DNA from: Novipirellula herctigrandis
GTDB taxonomy: Bacteria; Planctomycetota; Planctomycetia; Pirellulales; Pirellulaceae
Assembly: GCA_007859835.1 (NCBI GenBank)
Contig: SJPJ01000001.1
Location: 3,095,922-3,159,921, forward strand
Direction of reading: 5' to 3'
DNA: 64,000 nt
Made by a program: the position numbers and the translations under genes. Within the stretch, counting starts at the first letter, position 1. Each line of letters opens with the position of its first letter. Positions 37,278-45,875 of this stretch are shown piece after piece. Below the pieces are notes generated by a model. It made no database searches. It saw only the letters and a list, made by a program, of their open reading frames with translations, and was not told where the DNA came from.

Positions 37278-39770
37278 TTACTCGGTAAACGAAATGTGGT
37301 TCTCGAGCTCTAACGACTCTCGTAGAAAATCGGATTGGGCGGCGCGGGCGACATCGAGCAGTTCGTGGGTCTCGCTCAACAGTGCCTTCCACTGCATCTC
37401 CTCGCTGCAAGCGAACGATTGGATTTGGTTTGCAACCCGAACGATGGAATCGACCCCAACACTGTTAGCGGTTTTTGCGAGGCATTCAACATGCAGCTTA
37501 AGCCCTTCGAGATCTTGTTTCTCGACCGCCTCAGCCAATCGTTCGACGTCGAGCCCAATTTGAATGGCCGCCTGTTTGCCCAGAGCGAATGCACCCGATG
37601 CTACCAATGGTGCGCGCTCATCAATTACCGCCGTAAATCGCTCTACTAAATCAGCGTCAAATTGGGTTCCCGCGCAGCGTCGTAGTTCGGCAATCGCTTC
37701 GGCGTGTGAACGACCTCTGCGGTACACCGTATCCGAGAACATCGCGTCATAGCTATCCGCGATCGTCAAGATTTTCGCACACCAAAGTGTATACTCGTCG
37801 GTCGGCATATCAGAAACATCAGCGGTCCGCTTTCGGCCCAGTTTCTGATGGGTCGCAATGATATTCGTTAGTTCCGTACAATCGAATGCACCAGTAACGA
37901 TTTCGACACCGATTCGATCGTGTCGATCCATCACCTCCCATTCTTGCTCGGTTAACGCACCGGGTTTGAGCAGAATATTGTCGGGGACTCCGATCTTGCC
38001 AATGTCGTGAAGCAGTGCCGCGATTTCGAGTAGATAGATTTTGGCAGGATCGAATTGGTTTGCGGCAACGCGAGCACACAAATCGGCGACGCGGCGACTA
38101 TGTTCAGCGGTCTTCGCATCGCGGTAGGACAACGCAGACATCAGTGCGGTAACCGCTTGGTAGGATATCTCCAGCCGTTTCGTCTTCTTTTCTTTTTCTT
38201 CTTTTTCTGTTTCTTCAGTAACGTTCGCCATATTGACATTGTATGAGATGACACGGTTTCGTCCCTCGCGTTTTGCAACATACAAACAGGCGTCGGCTTG
38301 GTTGATTAGCTCTTGCGTGTCGGCAGCGTCAAACCGCATTTCGGAAACCCCAAGGCTAGCCGTTAATCGCAATTCTTTAGGGTCTTCAAACGTGATCCCT
38401 GCGATCGCTGCGCGTGTTCGTTCCGCTTCAGCAAGAGCCTGACGCAGGCTCAGTCCCGGTAAAACGACACAGAACTCTTCGCCGCCATAACGACAAACCA
38501 AGCCATGGTTTTCGTGCATTTCACGAATGGTCTTTGATACACGACGCAACACCTCGTCACCAATATGGTGTCCATAGGTGTCATTGACGTTTTTGAAATG
38601 GTCGTTATCGATCATGACACAAGCAAGTGGCGTATGATCCGCCTTCGATTGATTCCATAACTTGTCGAACCGTTCGAAGAATGCGCGTCGGTTCAAGCAT
38701 CCTGTTAATGCGTCTTGTGTCGCCAGAATTTCGAGTTCGCCGTTCTTCCGTTCAATTTCGTCGCGACTGCTGCGAAGCATTCCGAGCATTTTTTCGAGTT
38801 CTTCACGATGCTCTTCCACATGCGTTACGTCGCGGAAGGTGGCCAGTGCCCCACGATGTTGATCTTCGCCACCGAGGGGGGCCGCGTTGACAGAGAAAAT
38901 TCGGCTACGTCCATCGGACAAACGATAACGCAACATTTGTTCGCTCTGTAATTGACCGTCTTCGATCGCATTCATCCATGGATAAGTCGGATCGGTCTCG
39001 TTGGCCTCAAGCGATGACCACGCTAATTCCGACGCGGTCTTAAAGGCAAGGTCCTCGGAGGCCATTCCAACGGTTTCGGCGAACGCACGATTGGCCAACA
39101 CAATACGACCTTTTTCGTCGAGAACCAACAAGCCTTCGGCAAGCGTGTCGAGTGCTTGCCGGACGCGATCCGGGACCACTTGCGTTTTGCTAAATACGCC
39201 CATGATCCGGGCAACAAACAGCGTATAGGAGGCCAATCCGGCGATCACAAAAAAGCCGACGAGGCGATAGATCGAATGTTCGGTAAGCGGCGTCAACGCC
39301 GATTGTTCGGGACGCTGGAAACAAAATTCCACGTTTCCCCATAAACGGCGGTTGAGCGTGATGGGAACATGGACCACCTCGACACGAGGTTCGGGGGCGG
39401 ATTCCGTTGTCCACATTTCCGCATGATGACCGGTGTCGAGCCGGAGCGTTCCCATGTCGCTGCGGAGACCAATGGAAAGCAGATCCTCGTTGCGATCCAC
39501 TTGAGTACGCAGAATGGTGGTCAGATCGACCCATTGTTGGTGGCGAACATGAGCCGACGCATTAATCGCGATCGATTCACACAACGATTGCCGACCCTGA
39601 GACTTGATTTGGTCCGCATCGGGAATTAATCCGAGCCACTGTCCACCCAATATGAGACTCACGCCCACGCACACAAGTGCGAAGGCTAATCTCAACGATG
39701 CGATGAACTCTCTTAACAAAACCGGCGGTTCGCTTTCTGGGGCAATCAAGACGAAAACAGCGCACCCCAC
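37278..39770 (-). CDS. Membrane PAS-GGDEF-HD-GYP-like signalling protein
   Basis: 830 residues; the start is uncertain (GTG at 39770, or a TTG near 39710 that would align with the paralogue at 25641-26951). Order: membrane helix at about 22-48, periplasmic sensor stretch 50-165, helix 172-195, PAS (VLDEKGRIVLANRAFAETVG), GGDEF with RYGGEEFCVVLPG, a lysine/glutamate linker, an HD domain (IAALLHDIGKIGVPDNILLK), and an Hpt-like helical end. The RxxD inhibition site is absent before GGEEF. In the HD domain the HD pair is kept, but the GYP loop is replaced by HQKLGRKRTADVSDM, so phosphodiesterase activity is doubtful. In the Hpt-like end the phospho-histidine position looks like glutamate (HVECLAKTANSVG); this alignment is by eye. 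Confidence 0.87.
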   Translation of the reverse strand: MGCAVFVLIAPESEPPVLLREFIASLRLAFALVCVGVSLILGGQWLGLIPDADQIKSQGRQSLCESIAINASAHVRHQQWVDLTTILRTQVDRNEDLLSIGLRSDMGTLRLDTGHHAEMWTTESAPEPRVEVVHVPITLNRRLWGNVEFCFQRPEQSALTPLTEHSIYRLVGFFVIAGLASYTLFVARIMGVFSKTQVVPDRVRQALDTLAEGLLVLDEKGRIVLANRAFAETVGMASEDLAFKTASELAWSSLEANETDPTYPWMNAIEDGQLQSEQMLRYRLSDGRSRIFSVNAAPLGGEDQHRGALATFRDVTHVEEHREELEKMLGMLRSSRDEIERKNGELEILATQDALTGCLNRRAFFERFDKLWNQSKADHTPLACVMIDNDHFKNVNDTYGHHIGDEVLRRVSKTIREMHENHGLVCRYGGEEFCVVLPGLSLRQALAEAERTRAAIAGITFEDPKELRLTASLGVSEMRFDAADTQELINQADACLYVAKREGRNRVISYNVNMANVTEETEKEEKEKKTKRLEISYQAVTALMSALSYRDAKTAEHSRRVADLCARVAANQFDPAKIYLLEIAALLHDIGKIGVPDNILLKPGALTEQEWEVMDRHDRIGVEIVTGAFDCTELTNIIATHQKLGRKRTADVSDMPTDEYTLWCAKILTIADSYDAMFSDTVYRRGRSHAEAIAELRRCAGTQFDADLVERFTAVIDERAPLVASGAFALGKQAAIQIGLDVERLAEAVEKQDLEGLKLHVECLAKTANSVGVDSIVRVANQIQSFACSEEMQWKALLSETHELLDVARAAQSDFLRESLELENHISFTE

Positions 39771-40076
39771 CTATAGATAGGGGCTCCGCAGAATTGTTGA
39801 TCACCACTAATCTCGTGGCGGCGGCAAAGGAACCGATAAACCAGCGTGATTGAGAAAGAAACGTCGATGCTACGGATTGTTCGGGTTCTCCCGATTAGGA
39901 GATCGGCAGGGAGAATTTTTTGCCCCAGCCTTCTGGGGGCATTTAGGGCGTTCTGTCTTACGCTTTGCGGATACCGTTCAGACCGGATGAAGCCCAAAAT
40001 TGGTACCAGAACTTACTTCCCACACGTTTCCAAAGATGACTACCGCAATCCACCCCTGTGCGGGTATCCTAGGGGC
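39771..40076. other. Divergent promoter region
   Basis: It separates the GGDEF-HD gene (minus) from the small membrane protein and miaB (plus). The open frame from 39846 has no ribosome binding site and is cysteine- and arginine-rich in a random way. I see no gene in it. Confidence 0.4.
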
Positions 40077-40337
40077 ATGATTGCCCAAACCAGCCAATTG
40101 ATCTTTTCGCCAACCAGCCTGTTGTGGTTGGTCTTCTCGGCGTTTGCTGCAATTCTACTGTTTTCCGCACTCAATCGCCGCCGATCGGCACTGACCGACG
40201 CGTTGAAGGGATTCGTTTCACGGCACGATGAAGCCGAGCGGTCGAAAATGAAAACGGGGCCAACACTTGCCGAGGAGACGGCATCGATCCAATCGGATAG
40301 CGAAACCGAATCCTCCCACGAAAACTCCTCTTCCTAA
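40077..40337 (+). CDS. Small single-pass membrane protein upstream of miaB
   Basis: 86 residues from ATG at 40077: a short N-terminus, one membrane helix (SLLWLVFSAFAAILLFSAL), then an acidic, serine/glutamate-rich cytoplasmic tail ending in HENSSS. AGGGG lies just before the ATG, closer than usual. It ends 11 bases before miaB, so co-transcription is likely. No family recognised. Confidence 0.6.
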   Translation: MIAQTSQLIFSPTSLLWLVFSAFAAILLFSALNRRRSALTDALKGFVSRHDEAERSKMKTGPTLAEETASIQSDSETESSHENSSS

Positions 40338-40348
40338 GCAAGCGACGC

Positions 40349-41770
40349 ATGTCAAAACGAGTCTATATTCATACCGTTGGCTGCCAGATGAACGTACTGG
40401 ACAGCGAGATGGTCATCGCCGACCTAAAACGCCATGGCTACTCGGTCGTCGATTCCCCCAAGAATGCTGACTGCGTGTTGTACAACACATGCAGCATCCG
40501 CGAACACGCCGAAGAAAAGGTCTACAGCTCGCTTGGGAAATTGCGTCAAGCCAAAGAACGGAATCCACAAAAGACGATCGGCGTGATGGGATGCATGGCC
40601 CAGAAGGATCAAGAGATCGTTTTCAAGCGAGCTCCCTATGTCGATTTGGTCGTCGGCCCAGGCCAATTGCACACGATTCCGAATCTACTGCAGAAGATCG
40701 AAAAAGGTGAAGGTCGGCAAATGGCCGTTTCGCTGTCGCGCACCGACGGATCCCAAACGGTGATCGCGAGGAGCCACGAGACCTTCGATCCTCTGCGGGA
40801 TCCCGCGATGCGACCAACACCGTTCCAAGCGTACTTAAGAATCCAAATCGGTTGCGACAAGTTCTGTACTTACTGCGTCGTCCCGAACACACGAGGCCCC
40901 GAACAAGGGCGTCCACCAGAACAAGTGATCTCGGAAGCTCGCATTTTGGCCGAACAAGGATGCCGCGAAATTACGCTTCTTGGCCAAACCGTCAACAGCT
41001 ATCGGTTCAAGCAAGACGATCGCACGACCGACTTTTCCGGGCTGCTTGAACAGCTACATGAAATCGACGGCATCGATCGAATCAAATTTGTCACCAACTA
41101 TCCCAAGGATATGACCGAGCGATTGTTGACGACCGTACGTGATCTACCAAAGTGTTCGCCCTACCTGCATGTGCCACTACAAAGTGGCAGCGATGCAGTG
41201 CTCAAACGCATGAAACGCGGCTACACGGTCGGCGATTACATGGAAATGTTCGAGCGAATAGAGCGAATCTTGCCCGAAGCATCCGTCAGTAGCGACTTCA
41301 TCGTAGGCTTTTGTGGTGAGACCGAAGAAGAGTTCCAAATGTCGGTTCGCTTGGTTGAGCGATGCCGCTTCAAGAACAGCTTTATCTTCCAATACAGCGA
41401 GCGTCCTGGGACGACCGCTGCGAAGCGATACCCCGACGACGTGCCACGCGAAGTCAAACTGCGCCGCAATAACGAACTGCTCGAAGTTCAAGACCGGCTT
41501 GCCAAAGAAGACAACCTGAAAATGGTCGGCAGCGTCGTCGAAGTTCTCGTCGAAGGCCCCAGCAAAGTGGGTAAAAAATCAGATCCCAATGCACATGTCG
41601 TTCAAATGACCGGGCGAACGAAATGCGATCGCATCGTTGCATTTGACGGCAATCGTCGCCAAGCAGGCCAATTTTTGAACGTGAAAGTGGATGACGCTAG
41701 TTGCCACACGCTAATTGGACGCGTCCAAACCGTTGACGTCGTCTCGATCGGTGCCCCTGCGCTCAGTTAA
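40349..41770 (+). CDS. miaB: tRNA-2-methylthio-N6-dimethylallyladenosine synthase MiaB
   Basis: 473 residues, full length for the family. It adds the methylthio group to i6A37 of tRNAs. The N-terminal MTTase domain has cysteines at VGCQMN, YNTCSIREHA and VMGCMAQ, which hold the auxiliary cluster. The radical SAM motif is CDKFCTYC (GCDKFCTYCVVPNTRG). The C-terminal TRAM domain spans about 400-470 (GSVVEVLVEGPSKVGKK). The ending and spacing are normal. It lies downstream of a small membrane protein gene. Confidence 0.96.
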   Translation: MSKRVYIHTVGCQMNVLDSEMVIADLKRHGYSVVDSPKNADCVLYNTCSIREHAEEKVYSSLGKLRQAKERNPQKTIGVMGCMAQKDQEIVFKRAPYVDLVVGPGQLHTIPNLLQKIEKGEGRQMAVSLSRTDGSQTVIARSHETFDPLRDPAMRPTPFQAYLRIQIGCDKFCTYCVVPNTRGPEQGRPPEQVISEARILAEQGCREITLLGQTVNSYRFKQDDRTTDFSGLLEQLHEIDGIDRIKFVTNYPKDMTERLLTTVRDLPKCSPYLHVPLQSGSDAVLKRMKRGYTVGDYMEMFERIERILPEASVSSDFIVGFCGETEEEFQMSVRLVERCRFKNSFIFQYSERPGTTAAKRYPDDVPREVKLRRNNELLEVQDRLAKEDNLKMVGSVVEVLVEGPSKVGKKSDPNAHVVQMTGRTKCDRIVAFDGNRRQAGQFLNVKVDDASCHTLIGRVQTVDVVSIGAPALS

Positions 41771-41820
41771 TTCCTGAGCAACCGATTAGCTTCAAAGCGA
41801 TTCCCCCTGGATTAACAACA

Positions 41821-43068
41821 TTGAGTACAACGACTTCTACTACCGAAGACATCCGCATCCGAACACTTGATAATGGCATCGTCGTCGCGGTCCAATCGAT
41901 GCCATGGTTGCGAACTGCCGCGTTTTCGCTATGCCTTCGCGGCGGCGTCAACGCCGAATCCCAGTCCAATGCCGGTTTGGCATCCATGGTTTGCGAAATG
42001 GTCGAACGTGGAGCCGGCGAGTACAGCAGCCGTGACTTGGTTGCCGTCCAAGACAACCTTGGCATGGACCGGTCTTCGAATGTCGCGACCTCGACGGTTT
42101 CCTTCGGCGCAGCGATGCCAGCCGAATCCTTGCAACCGGCACTCGCCATCTACGCGGACATTGTACGTCGACCCCACTTACCCAGCGACCAACTCGAAGA
42201 CGCGCGGTTAATGGCGATGCAAGAATTGCGTGCAATCGAAGATGAACCGACACAACGGGTCATGCTTCGGCTACGTAAATTGCAATATGGCGAACGACTC
42301 GGACGAAGCCAACAAGGCACGCAACCGAGCATCATGGCGATCACGCAAGACGATGTCCGAGAGTTCTACACCGAGCACTACCACGCGGGTGGTGCAATCT
42401 TAGCCGTCGCAGGAAAACTAAACCCCGACGATGTGTTCTCGTGGGCTGCGGAACAATTTGGGGACTGGAAAATGGGCCAAGTCGTTCCTGCGGCTGAAAT
42501 GACAGGTAAGCCATCGTACGAACACATCGAATCCCCATCGAGCCAAACCCACATCGGTTTTTCGTTTAACGCGATTCCCTTTGGCCACCCGGACTATTTT
42601 AAAATGCGTGCGGCTGTCGGCATCCTGAGTGATGGCATGAGTAGCCGATTGTTCGACCGCGTTCGCGAACAACGCGGCCTTTGCTACACGGTATCGGCCG
42701 GTTGCCAATCACTCGAAAAAGTGGGCGCGGTGTTCGGTTACGCAGGGACGACCCCCGAACGGGCTCAGCAAACGCTTGACGTCACGCTTGGCGAATTCGC
42801 TCGCCTCACCGAAGATTTGACCGTCGATGAACTCGATCGATGGAAAGTACGAATCCAAAGCAATCTGATCATGGAGCAGGAATCGAGCGCGTCGCGATCC
42901 TCGTCAATCGTATCGGACTTTTTTCAAATTGGACGCGTCTATAGCATGGTCGAATTAGAGAATATCATCGAATCGTTGACGCTGTCGGAAATTGCCGACT
43001 ATTGGAATTCGCATCAACCGAAAGATTTTCGAATCGTCACGCTCGGCCCTGATCCGCTCAAAGCGTAA
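41821..43068 (+). CDS. M16-family peptidase-like protein without zinc motif (inactive partner)
   Basis: 415 residues from a TTG start at 41821; no ATG lies at a fitting place. The fold is M16B (LDNGIVVAVQSMPWLRTAAF; RVREQRGLCYTVSAGCQSLE, the arginine-tyrosine motif of the second half). The HxxEH motif expected in the first half is replaced by GLASMVCEMVERG, so it cannot bind the catalytic zinc. Bacterial M16B enzymes often work as a heterodimer of one active and one inactive subunit; the active subunit is the next gene. Confidence 0.9.
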   Translation: MSTTTSTTEDIRIRTLDNGIVVAVQSMPWLRTAAFSLCLRGGVNAESQSNAGLASMVCEMVERGAGEYSSRDLVAVQDNLGMDRSSNVATSTVSFGAAMPAESLQPALAIYADIVRRPHLPSDQLEDARLMAMQELRAIEDEPTQRVMLRLRKLQYGERLGRSQQGTQPSIMAITQDDVREFYTEHYHAGGAILAVAGKLNPDDVFSWAAEQFGDWKMGQVVPAAEMTGKPSYEHIESPSSQTHIGFSFNAIPFGHPDYFKMRAAVGILSDGMSSRLFDRVREQRGLCYTVSAGCQSLEKVGAVFGYAGTTPERAQQTLDVTLGEFARLTEDLTVDELDRWKVRIQSNLIMEQESSASRSSSIVSDFFQIGRVYSMVELENIIESLTLSEIADYWNSHQPKDFRIVTLGPDPLKA

Positions 43069-43096
43069 GTGAGTCCATTGCACCACTCGCACATTC

Positions 43097-43160
43097 GGCT
43101 CCAAGTCCATTCGGCTAAAAGTCCAAGCGGTTCCAAGTCCATCCGGCTAAAAGTCAAACC
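43097..43160 (+). repeat. 32-bp tandem repeat, two copies
   Basis: Two head-to-tail copies of 32 bases, 28 identical, each containing CCAAGTCCAT and CGGCTAAAAGTC. They fill most of the 107-base gap between the two M16 genes and end 15 bases before the second start codon. Confidence 0.85.
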
Positions 43161-43175
43161 CTATCCAACGACACT

Positions 43176-44426
43176 ATGGCACAATTTAGAACGCACACAC
43201 TTTCAAACGGGCTTCGCGTTGCAGCGGAAATTGACCATCGATGCTATTCAACAGCAATTGGCTATTTTGTTCACGCCGGCGCAAGAAATGAAACCGACAG
43301 GGAATCGGGGCTAAGTCATTTTCTCGAACACATGATGTTCAAGGGCACCGCGACCCGGACTGCGGCAGATGTCAATCGCCAACTCGATGAACTCGGTGGA
43401 AACAGCAACGCCTATACGAGCGAGGAGCAGACGGTTTACTACGCGACGGTGTTACCAAAGTTCCAAGATCGCCTGGTGGATCTGCTCACCGACATGCTCA
43501 GCCCCAGTCTTGCCAAAGACGATTTTGATACCGAACGGCAAGTGATTTTGGAAGAGATCGCCAAATACGAGGACCAACCACCGTTTGGTGCCTTTGAACG
43601 AGTGATGGAAATCTACTATGGGCCACGCGGCTTGGGCCGTCGTGTGCTCGGCACAAAAGAGTCGATCGAGTCGATGCGTGTGGAAGCGATGCAAGATTTT
43701 TTTAATCGCCGCTATCGCCCTGAGAACATAGTTATGGCGGCGACTGGCAATGTCGACTTCGATGGATTGATTGCATCGTTGGAAACATTGACCCAATCAT
43801 GGCCAGATCGTCCCAAACCTGCGGCACCACCATCAGACGATCCAAGCTCGCTTCCCGAGGGAATCGCGATTGATGCGAATTTGGAAATCGAAGATGCCTC
43901 GCAAGCCTACTTGGTCCGCATCCATCGTGGCCCAAGCATGGCCAGTGAGGATCGCTATGCTTCGCGCATCCTCGCTTCAATTCTTGGCGACGAAGGTGGC
44001 AGTCGATTGTTTTGGGAATTGATCGATACCGGCCGAGCCGAAACGGCGACCGCCTGGCCTCAAGAATTCGCCGATAGCGGAGCGTGGTTTAGTTATCTCG
44101 TTTGTGAACCGGAGAAACTAAAATCCAACGCGAAGTTGATGGAAGGCGTGATGACGCGAACCGCCAACGACGGTGTGACCACCGAAGAGCTCGAGCAAGC
44201 CAAGAACAAAGCAATGGCCAGATGCATTATGCAAAGCGAACGGCCAAGCAATCGATTGTTTAGTGTCGGCAGCCGCTATTTGACGCAACAAAATTACGTC
44301 AGCACCGACGAACTGCTCGAACGATTCAAATCGATCGACGAACAGATGATTGGTCGAGTTGCGAAGGAATATTTATTGGAATCGCCAACCCAAGTCATCG
44401 CGTCGGCAACCAGCGTGGAAGCATAA
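43176..44426 (+). CDS. M16-family zinc peptidase, active subunit
   Basis: 416 residues. The zinc motif HxxEH is present in LSHFLEHMMFKGTATRT near residue 50, with the downstream glutamate in VILEEIAKYEDQPP region. The second half carries ILASILGDEGGSRLFWELID. No signal peptide, so cytoplasmic, or exported by a non-classical route. It should form a clam-shell with the inactive partner encoded upstream and degrade small peptides or processed proteins. Substrate unknown. Confidence 0.92.
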   Translation: MAQFRTHTLSNGLRVAAEIDHRCYSTAIGYFVHAGARNETDRESGLSHFLEHMMFKGTATRTAADVNRQLDELGGNSNAYTSEEQTVYYATVLPKFQDRLVDLLTDMLSPSLAKDDFDTERQVILEEIAKYEDQPPFGAFERVMEIYYGPRGLGRRVLGTKESIESMRVEAMQDFFNRRYRPENIVMAATGNVDFDGLIASLETLTQSWPDRPKPAAPPSDDPSSLPEGIAIDANLEIEDASQAYLVRIHRGPSMASEDRYASRILASILGDEGGSRLFWELIDTGRAETATAWPQEFADSGAWFSYLVCEPEKLKSNAKLMEGVMTRTANDGVTTEELEQAKNKAMARCIMQSERPSNRLFSVGSRYLTQQNYVSTDELLERFKSIDEQMIGRVAKEYLLESPTQVIASATSVEA

Positions 44427-44580
44427 TTTCACCGGTGGCCATGCTCGTACCAGTAATTCGTGCAGTCGATGAGTATGGAAATAGCTGATATCGAATCGAC
44501 GTACACGTCTCGCAAAGCAAACCGGATGCAAACGCGTTACGGCTGGTTTTGACGCCACAGAGCCCATGCCGAGACGAGGC

Positions 44581-45567
44581 TTACAACTCATCGGCTTCGT
44601 TCGCGGCGTTTTCTTTCGACCGGATCAGTTCAGCAAGATTGTCACGAGCGTGATCAGGCGACTCGATGACTTGCATCATCAATTCTTCAAGCGGCTTGGG
44701 GTTCAATCTCGCAACATGCATAATGGTATGGGCGAGCGAAATATCACGCGGCGTGACGGCGATAAACTTGCGCCACATTGCCGGTCCCGCCTGCAATAGC
44801 CATGCTTCGTACTCAAGCTGGTCGGCCTCGCGTGTCACGGCATCGTAGGTAGCATCATCGAGTTCATTGAGCCCATGCAAACAGATCAACTCGACCGTTC
44901 CTTTCACCAATTCATGAACCAAAAGCGGATAGACCCACGCCTTCGCAACGACGAAAAATCGATCGCCTCGAAGTTCGACGCCACCATATCCGAGCACGCC
45001 ATTGCGAGCAATTCGACCAAGGGCGGTTTTGGGGGTGTGTAAATTCCCAAACGCGGTTTCACGCGTGAGCGAACCGTCGAGTCGTGCTTGGGGGATATCC
45101 CAGATCTCCGAGACGGTCTTGATCGCGAGCTCCGTCAACTCATGTTCATGCCCTTTTTCGACTCGCAACACTTGGAAAACCATTGGCATAAATTGCAGCC
45201 AATGAAGAAACGGAACTCCGATGACATTTTTTGTCTTTGCCAGTGTTCGCAGATGTGCGGTCTCTTCGATCACCAATTGATTGCCGTATTTGTCGAGCAG
45301 CCGATGGTTGCGAAGGGGTTTCTGACTTGACTCTGAGAGCCCCCACCACCGGTTCGGTCGACCAAAAAACAGTGCGTTATCACCGATGCAATAGTTCAAT
45401 TGGCCACTGATCGCAAAACGGTCATACAATTCCGTCAGACCAGGGCGAATCCTTTCCAATTCATCACGCACCAAATGGCTAGCAGAGACAAAGGCATGCG
45501 CAGCTGCACCCTGAATCAACAGATTCAACGTTAATCGCTTGTTGATTTGGGCTTCCAATGGCGTCAT
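44581..45567 (-). CDS. Uncharacterised 328-residue protein
   Basis: No family recognised. The protein is cytoplasmic, mostly helical and evenly composed. Distinctive stretches are LNLLIQGAAAHAFVSASHLV near the N-terminus, NALFFGRPNRWWGLSESSQK, and AWVYPLLVHELVKGTVELIC. The pattern of a histidine-glutamate pair in VHELVKG and two WW/W segments may mark a ligand site, but no motif is decisive. It lies 69 bases downstream of the small proline-rich ORF on the same strand and may be co-transcribed with it. Confidence 0.7.
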   Translation of the reverse strand: MTPLEAQINKRLTLNLLIQGAAAHAFVSASHLVRDELERIRPGLTELYDRFAISGQLNYCIGDNALFFGRPNRWWGLSESSQKPLRNHRLLDKYGNQLVIEETAHLRTLAKTKNVIGVPFLHWLQFMPMVFQVLRVEKGHEHELTELAIKTVSEIWDIPQARLDGSLTRETAFGNLHTPKTALGRIARNGVLGYGGVELRGDRFFVVAKAWVYPLLVHELVKGTVELICLHGLNELDDATYDAVTREADQLEYEAWLLQAGPAMWRKFIAVTPRDISLAHTIMHVARLNPKPLEELMMQVIESPDHARDNLAELIRSKENAANEADEL

Positions 45568-45636
45568 GGTGATGCATCGGCTTCTGAAAATTTCGCGAGC
45601 CAGCTTCCGTTACGTTTCCCGCTGCAAATGGCAACG

Positions 45637-45807
45637 CTAAAAATTGACAATCGTCTCAACACCCGCTTTGGGTTGTGGTTCAGGACGTGTTTTGGGCCAC
45701 GCGGGTTCAAATGGCTCTGGTTTTTGCGGCGTTTGCGGGCGTGGTTTTTGTGGATGGGGAATCGTCTCTGGCTCTTTCACCGGAGCATCAGGAGTGGTCT
45801 CTGGCAT
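45637..45807 (-). CDS. Small proline-rich protein, 56 residues
   Basis: Read directly from the minus strand. ATG at 45807, stop TAG at 45637. The product starts MPETTPDAPVKEPETIPHPQ and continues with PRPQTPQKPEPFEP and ends GVETIVNF. More than a quarter is proline, with charged residues between. AGAGGA lies six bases before the ATG, a good ribosome binding site. It overlaps the open frame on the plus strand, which is why the start of that gene is moved downstream. Composition suggests a disordered linker or binding peptide; function unknown. Confidence 0.6.
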   Translation of the reverse strand: MPETTPDAPVKEPETIPHPQKPRPQTPQKPEPFEPAWPKTRPEPQPKAGVETIVNF

Positions 45808-45875
45808 TTAAAAATCCTCTACTCAATTCTTCGGTGAAACCGAACGTGCGAACCCGGTCGCCGATTCCGTGTCCC

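Noticed and set aside
38180..38220. Poly-pyrimidine tract as a terminator or regulatory site
   Set aside because: It encodes the lysine/glutamate linker of the GGDEF-HD protein on the minus strand.
45675..45875. First 67 residues of the plus-strand open frame before the 816-residue protein
   Set aside because: They are antisense to the proline-rich ORF, which has a good ribosome site and biased composition; no ribosome site supports the plus start at 45675.
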